Program-made: the position numbers and the translations under genes | In this document: positions 60,403-64,000 of the stretch, piece by piece | Position numbering within the stretch: the first letter of the stretch is position 1 | How the letters are laid out: every line of letters begins with the position of its first letter | Assembly (NCBI GenBank): GCA_035439505.1 | Contig: DAORKJ010000001.1 | Span: 62,001 to 126,000, forward strand | DNA: 64,000 nt | Source of the DNA: UBA7236 sp035439505 | GTDB taxonomy: Bacteria; Bacteroidota; Bacteroidia; Chitinophagales; BACL12 | Direction of reading: 5' to 3' | The notes under the pieces: generated by a model | What the model was told of the DNA's origin: nothing | What the model saw: the letters and a program-made list of their open reading frames with translations, nothing else | Database searches by the model: none

Positions 60403-61170
60403 TTAAAATTGCAATACCTGAATTGCTTTAGGAATTAGCGAAATGGTTACAGGTGTTGTCCCTAAAAATTCACCATCGGCGTCCAAATAAATAGGTGGCT
60501 CACTATTGATAGTAATTGTTTTACCACGAAATGTATTTACCGATTTCAATTTAACATGTGACCCATTTCTTAATTTAGGTAAATTCATTACCATTTGCAA
60601 TTTTGTCATGCTGCCAATAACGGTCATGTCCAATAAACCATCGTCGATTATTGCATTTGGTAATTGTTTTAATCCTCCACCATTATATTTACAAATCCCT
60701 GCAGCAATNNNNNNNNNNNNNNNNNNNNNNNNNNNNNNNNNNNNNNNNNNNNNNNNNNNNNNNNNNNNNNNNNNNNNNNNNNNNNNNNNNNNNNNNNNNN
60801 NNNNNNNNCCGCTTTGCAGTTTTTCAGGTATTTCCATTATGTTTTTATATTCTCCGATTGTTCTTACCCAATCGTTGCCGGTTCCTGCCGGTATCATGGC
60901 TACAACAAAATTTTCGGGCTGACCGGTTGAATTAAATATGCCATTGATCACATCATTTGCTGTGCCATCACCACCAATAATCATAAAATGTTGAAACCCA
61001 TCATCAACTGCTTGTTTTACGATTATTCCTGCATGGTCAATATATTCGGTAAAAGCAACCTGAAACGAAATGCCGGTTGTTTCCATGTGCGGTAACATTT
61101 TGTTCCATAACTTAGGCGCATATTTTCCCCCTGAAACCGGATTAATTATTACAAACCATTTTTTATTCAT
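60403..61170 (-). CDS. Diacylglycerol/lipid kinase family protein, interrupted by an assembly gap
   Basis: A cytosolic DAGK-catalytic-domain protein (YegS/BmrU/DgkB type). The N-terminal part shows WFVIINPVSGGKYAPKLWNK, MIIGGDGTANDVINGI and MIPAGTGNDWVRTIG, the nucleotide-binding GGDGT motif. The C-terminal part has NAIIDDGLLDMTVIG and YLDADGEFLGTTPVTI. 100 Ns (60709-60808) replace the middle. Both parts read in one frame across the Ns, but the family is ~290-310 aa, so the real missing piece is probably longer (~200 bp). The ATG at 61170 is used because 61185 would overlap the divergent decarboxylase gene. Confidence 0.88.
   Translation of the reverse strand: MNKKWFVIINPVSGGKYAPKLWNKMLPHMETTGISFQVAFTEYIDHAGIIVKQAVDDGFQHFMIIGGDGTANDVINGIFNSTGQPENFVVAMIPAGTGNDWVRTIGEYKNIMEIPEKLQSXXXXXXXXXXXXXXXXXXXXXXXXXXXXXXXXXXIAAGICKYNGGGLKQLPNAIIDDGLLDMTVIGSMTKLQMVMNLPKLRNGSHVKLKSVNTFRGKTITINSEPPIYLDADGEFLGTTPVTISLIPKAIQVLQF
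60709..60808. other. Assembly gap (100 N)
   Basis: Exactly 100 undetermined bases inside the lipid-kinase gene. No repeat is visible on either side, so the cause of this gap is unknown. Confidence 0.99.
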
Positions 61171-61175
61171 AGTGT

Positions 61176-62585
61176 ATGCTTTCAAATTCAGAATTTCGTC
61201 AACAAGCGCATAAGGCAGTGGACTGGATTGCCGATTATCTCGACAATATTGAAAAATTTCCTGTTAAATCGCAAATATTACCGGGAAGTATTAAAGCGCA
61301 ATTGCCCGAAAACGCACCAGGCAAAGGCGAAAATATGGATATTATTTTTGATGACTTCGCCTCTATTATTCCACCGGGAATAACGCATTGGCAGCATCCG
61401 GGATTTATGGCATTATTCCCAAGCAACCACAGTTACGAAAGTGTATTGGCCGAAATGTTAGCAGCGGGATTGGGCATTAATGCCATGGTTTGGGAAACAT
61501 CCCCGGCTGCAACAGAATTGGAAGAGCGAATGATGGAATGGATTGGAAACAATTTTGGCATTCCTCCCGGATGGAAAGGCGTAATTCATGATACTGCTTC
61601 CACTTCAACGCTTACTGCTATTATTTCAGCTCGAGAAAAATATAGTCAGTTTAAAATTAATCAACATGGTTACAACAATTTTAATGCACTGACACTTTAT
61701 TGTTCTGCACAAACACATTATTCCATCGAAAAAGGTGCAAAAGCTGCCGGAATTGGTTTGGATAATGTAATTAAAATTGCCACCGATGAACATTATGCTA
61801 TGCAGGCAGCAGCGCTTGAAATTCAAATTCAAAACGATTTAGCTGTCGGTAAACAACCCTTTATGGTTGTTGCTGCATTGGGCACTACCAGTTCATTGGC
61901 ATTTGACCCTTTAGCAGAAATTAGTGCCATTTGTAAAAAATATAATTTATGGTTGCATATTGATGCTGCCTATGCAGGTGCGGCTTTTGTATTAGAAGAA
62001 TATCACCATTATTTAAAAGGTATAATAGATGCCGATAGTTATGTTTTTAATGCGCATAAATGGTTATTTACCAATTTTGATTGCTCTTTATATTTTGTAA
62101 AAGATGCTCAATTATTAATTAATACATTTTCATCTAATCCCGATTATTTAAAACGTACCATGGATGAGGTTACCAATTTCAAAGACTGGGGATTGCCGTT
62201 AGGACGAAGGTTTCGTGCGTTAAAGTTGTGGTTCATGTTACGCAGTTTTGGTATTGATGGTATTAAAGTTCAACTGAGAAAACATATTGAATTAGCACAA
62301 CATTTTCACGACACCTTATTATCCGAAAGTAATTGGGAATTAATGGCACCATTCCAGATGAATGTGTTGTGTATTAGATTTCACCCGGCTCATATTCAGG
62401 ATAATGCTGAGTTAAACAAAATCAATGAAAACATTATTAAGTCGATAAATGCAACGGGTAAATTTTATTTATCCGGCACACGATTAAATGGCAACTTTGT
62501 CATCAGAGTAGTGATAGGTCAAACACATGTTGAAAAAAGACATGTGGAGGAACTTGTAATGTTACTTAATCAGGTTACACCTTAA
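61176..62585 (+). CDS. Aromatic-L-amino-acid decarboxylase-like PLP enzyme (group II)
   Basis: A 469-aa PLP-dependent decarboxylase. Family blocks: FRQQAHKAVDWIADYLDNIE at the N-terminus, THWQHPGFMALFPSNHSYES, TSPAATELEERMMEWIG, QTHYSIEKGAKAAGIG (His 181 stacking on PLP), LWLHIDAAYAGAA (Asp 263) and FNAHKWLFTNFDCS with PLP-Lys 295. It makes an aromatic amine from tryptophan, tyrosine, DOPA or phenylalanine; the substrate cannot be told. Its ATG lies 5 bp from the divergent lipid-kinase start, and its stop lies 1 bp from the convergent gene that follows. Confidence 0.92.
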   Translation: MLSNSEFRQQAHKAVDWIADYLDNIEKFPVKSQILPGSIKAQLPENAPGKGENMDIIFDDFASIIPPGITHWQHPGFMALFPSNHSYESVLAEMLAAGLGINAMVWETSPAATELEERMMEWIGNNFGIPPGWKGVIHDTASTSTLTAIISAREKYSQFKINQHGYNNFNALTLYCSAQTHYSIEKGAKAAGIGLDNVIKIATDEHYAMQAAALEIQIQNDLAVGKQPFMVVAALGTTSSLAFDPLAEISAICKKYNLWLHIDAAYAGAAFVLEEYHHYLKGIIDADSYVFNAHKWLFTNFDCSLYFVKDAQLLINTFSSNPDYLKRTMDEVTNFKDWGLPLGRRFRALKLWFMLRSFGIDGIKVQLRKHIELAQHFHDTLLSESNWELMAPFQMNVLCIRFHPAHIQDNAELNKINENIIKSINATGKFYLSGTRLNGNFVIRVVIGQTHVEKRHVEELVMLLNQVTP

Positions 62586-62586
62586 T

Positions 62587-64000
62587 TTAAGGTGTTTTAA
62601 CAAATTTTTCGATATGTTTAAATTGATTATTTTCCAATACCAGGAAATAAATACCTGATGCTAATTGATTGCAATAAATACGCATCCAGTTTTCCAGTGT
62701 GAAATCATTTTTTTGAAACACTACCTCTCCCCTGCTATTTAAAATTTTCGCAGCGCAATGCGTATATCTGCCATCAGAAATATTTACAGTTAAATAATCA
62801 GCAACAGGGTTCGGTGTTAATGTAATTGATTCATCATCAAAAGTATTAATACTCACCTGTGTAGGTTTACTAGCTTGAGGTATTCGGTAAACACCATTAC
62901 CATGTGTAAATGCTAAAAGCATATTATCTGAATTGGAAAATACCAAATCAAAAACCATAACTGCTTCCGGTAAACCGGTGCCAAAGTTTTCCCAGCTAAG
63001 GCCTTTATCAAATGAAACAAATACACCAAAATCGCAACCAACATAAATGATACTGTCATTTGAAGGGTCAATTGCCACGCTATGAAAAGGCATGTCAGGA
63101 AGCGATTCACTTACATCTACCCAATTACTTCCCGCATCCATTGAGCGAAATACATGACCTGTGCCGTAACCTGATAATGTTATATATAATTCGTTTGCAT
63201 TGTTGGGATTTACCGCTATGTCGCGATAATAACGATCAGGCAAACCATTGGTAATGGCAGTATAACTATCGCCACCATTTGTTGAAATAAACATATCAGC
63301 ACGACCGGATAAACCTGCGGTTGAAATAAAAACAGTATCTATACTCAAACCTGAAACACCGATTGACAATACCACATTACCACTATCGATTAAGGCCGGT
63401 GATGTTAATGAAAAGGACCCACCCGAATTATTTGAATAATGTAATTTCGTATCACCAATATACATACTTTCAGGGTCAGACGGACATAAAACAAATGGTG
63501 TTACAAATGCAGCATCTCCTGTTGGAGAAAATACGAATTCATCAAAATTATTTCCACCATCATTTGATTTGTATACCACACCATATTGGTAAGATGCAAA
63601 TTGAATTTCATCGTCATCAGGTCTGATAGCGTTGAACGAACCATCACCACCAATTATGGCATCCCAATATTTGGAACCATCGTAACGTTGAGTAAAATTG
63701 TCCTGCAAACCACCTAAACCTTTATCGTTGGTTTGGGCACTAATCGATCCAATATAAAACTGTGAAGTCACATATCCATCGTTACAACTAAAAAAGGTTT
63801 CTCCAAAATCGTTAGAGCGAAATAAACCGCCGTCTGTTAGAATATATACTTTATCAGGGTCTAGTGGATTGGCAACAATATCATGAATATCGGGATGCAT
63901 TTCACTGTCCGGTCCAGTGTAGGTAGTTTTTTGTACAAACACATTTCCTCCGTTAATGGATTTAAATAATTCAACACCTCCTAATAAAATCAAATTTGGA
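62587..64000 (-). CDS. T9SS-secreted protein with BNR/sortilin-like repeats, 5' end missing
   Basis: The C-terminal ~470 residues of a larger secreted protein; the frame runs open past the window edge, so the start is not seen. It contains BNR/VPS10-type beta-propeller repeats with the recurring pattern 'SxDGGxxW' (FKSINGGNVFV, FRSNDFGETFF, YKSNDGGNNF, FISTNGGDSY, FRSMDAGSNW, FVSFDKGLSW). It ends in a T9SS type A sorting domain (SITLTPNPVADYLTVNISDG ... GIYFLVLENNQFKHIEKF). Such proteins are exported to the cell surface; the ligand is unknown. Confidence 0.88.
   Translation of the reverse strand, partial: PNLILLGGVELFKSINGGNVFVQKTTYTGPDSEMHPDIHDIVANPLDPDKVYILTDGGLFRSNDFGETFFSCNDGYVTSQFYIGSISAQTNDKGLGGLQDNFTQRYDGSKYWDAIIGGDGSFNAIRPDDDEIQFASYQYGVVYKSNDGGNNFDEFVFSPTGDAAFVTPFVLCPSDPESMYIGDTKLHYSNNSGGSFSLTSPALIDSGNVVLSIGVSGLSIDTVFISTAGLSGRADMFISTNGGDSYTAITNGLPDRYYRDIAVNPNNANELYITLSGYGTGHVFRSMDAGSNWVDVSESLPDMPFHSVAIDPSNDSIIYVGCDFGVFVSFDKGLSWENFGTGLPEAVMVFDLVFSNSDNMLLAFTHGNGVYRIPQASKPTQVSINTFDDESITLTPNPVADYLTVNISDGRYTHCAAKILNSRGEVVFQKNDFTLENWMRIYCNQLASGIYFLVLENNQFKHIEKFVKTP

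Noticed and set aside
61171..61185. Earlier start of the lipid-kinase gene
   Set aside because: It would overlap the divergent decarboxylase start by 10 bp and adds residues before the usual KKWFVIINP start of the family.

Overview
The window reads as a scaffold segment from a member of the Bacteroidota, probably near the Chitinophagales/Sphingobacteriales. The evidence is type IX secretion (T9SS) C-terminal sorting domains on at least three secreted proteins, a SusC/SusD outer-membrane pair, many lipoproteins with a Cys at residue 17-21, families typical of the phylum (DUF4296, DUF4249-like, CRTAC1, MuiA), AT-rich DNA, and TAnnTTTG -7 promoter elements before many genes. No rRNA, tRNA, prophage, transposase or CRISPR array was recognised. 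Two 100-N runs (5932-6031 and 60709-60808) are assembly gaps.

Layout. 1-1180 is the 5' part of dnaK (minus strand). 1581-5517 holds a T9SS cargo protein with an S74-type chaperone domain, a decayed T9SS-tail remnant, and two convergent paralogous lipoproteins. 5518-6455 has no genes; it holds an 85-bp tandem repeat array, broken by a gap, and a duplicated 75-bp element. 6456-11252 carries two large tandem CRTAC1-type (FG-GAP plus ASPIC/UnbV) exported proteins. 11529-20931 is mostly central metabolism: panB, pyruvate:ferredoxin oxidoreductase, an acyl-CoA thioesterase, a DODA-type dioxygenase, a divergent dapB and sucC. 21609-34050 is a cell-envelope block: a thioester-containing alpha-2-macroglobulin lipoprotein, a GT-C-like membrane protein, an SGNH-like protein on the opposite strand, a secreted repeat (beta-propeller-like) protein, and penicillin-binding protein 1C, whose start codon overlaps the repeat protein's stop. 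34205-38786 is the SusD/SusC pair.

38968-46695 holds a DUF4197 lipoprotein, cinA, a 2-oxoacid dehydrogenase E2 gene followed closely by a CstB-like persulfide dioxygenase/rhodanese and a small lipoprotein, then a cyclophilin and an NrnA-like phosphoesterase (one operon) divergent from ndk. 46949-53579 has a T9SS-secreted protein, an outer-membrane-like protein, a MuiA-family protein and an orphan sensor kinase. 54599-58579 is a compact five-gene minus-strand operon: DUF4296 lipoprotein, scoA, scoB, a class-IV aminotransferase and a photolyase. A 24-bp perfect palindrome lies between scoB and the aminotransferase. The window ends with yggS, a DUF3089 lipoprotein, a gapped lipid-kinase gene, an aromatic amino acid decarboxylase and the 3' end of another T9SS-secreted BNR-type protein.

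Most of the window is ordinary chromosome. The items most worth a second look are the A2M/repeat-protein/PBP1C block, the FadR/TetR-like palindrome inside the CoA-transferase operon, the CRTAC1 pair with Met/His-rich tails, the DapB lacking its usual His pair, the decayed T9SS tail and the collapsed tandem array.
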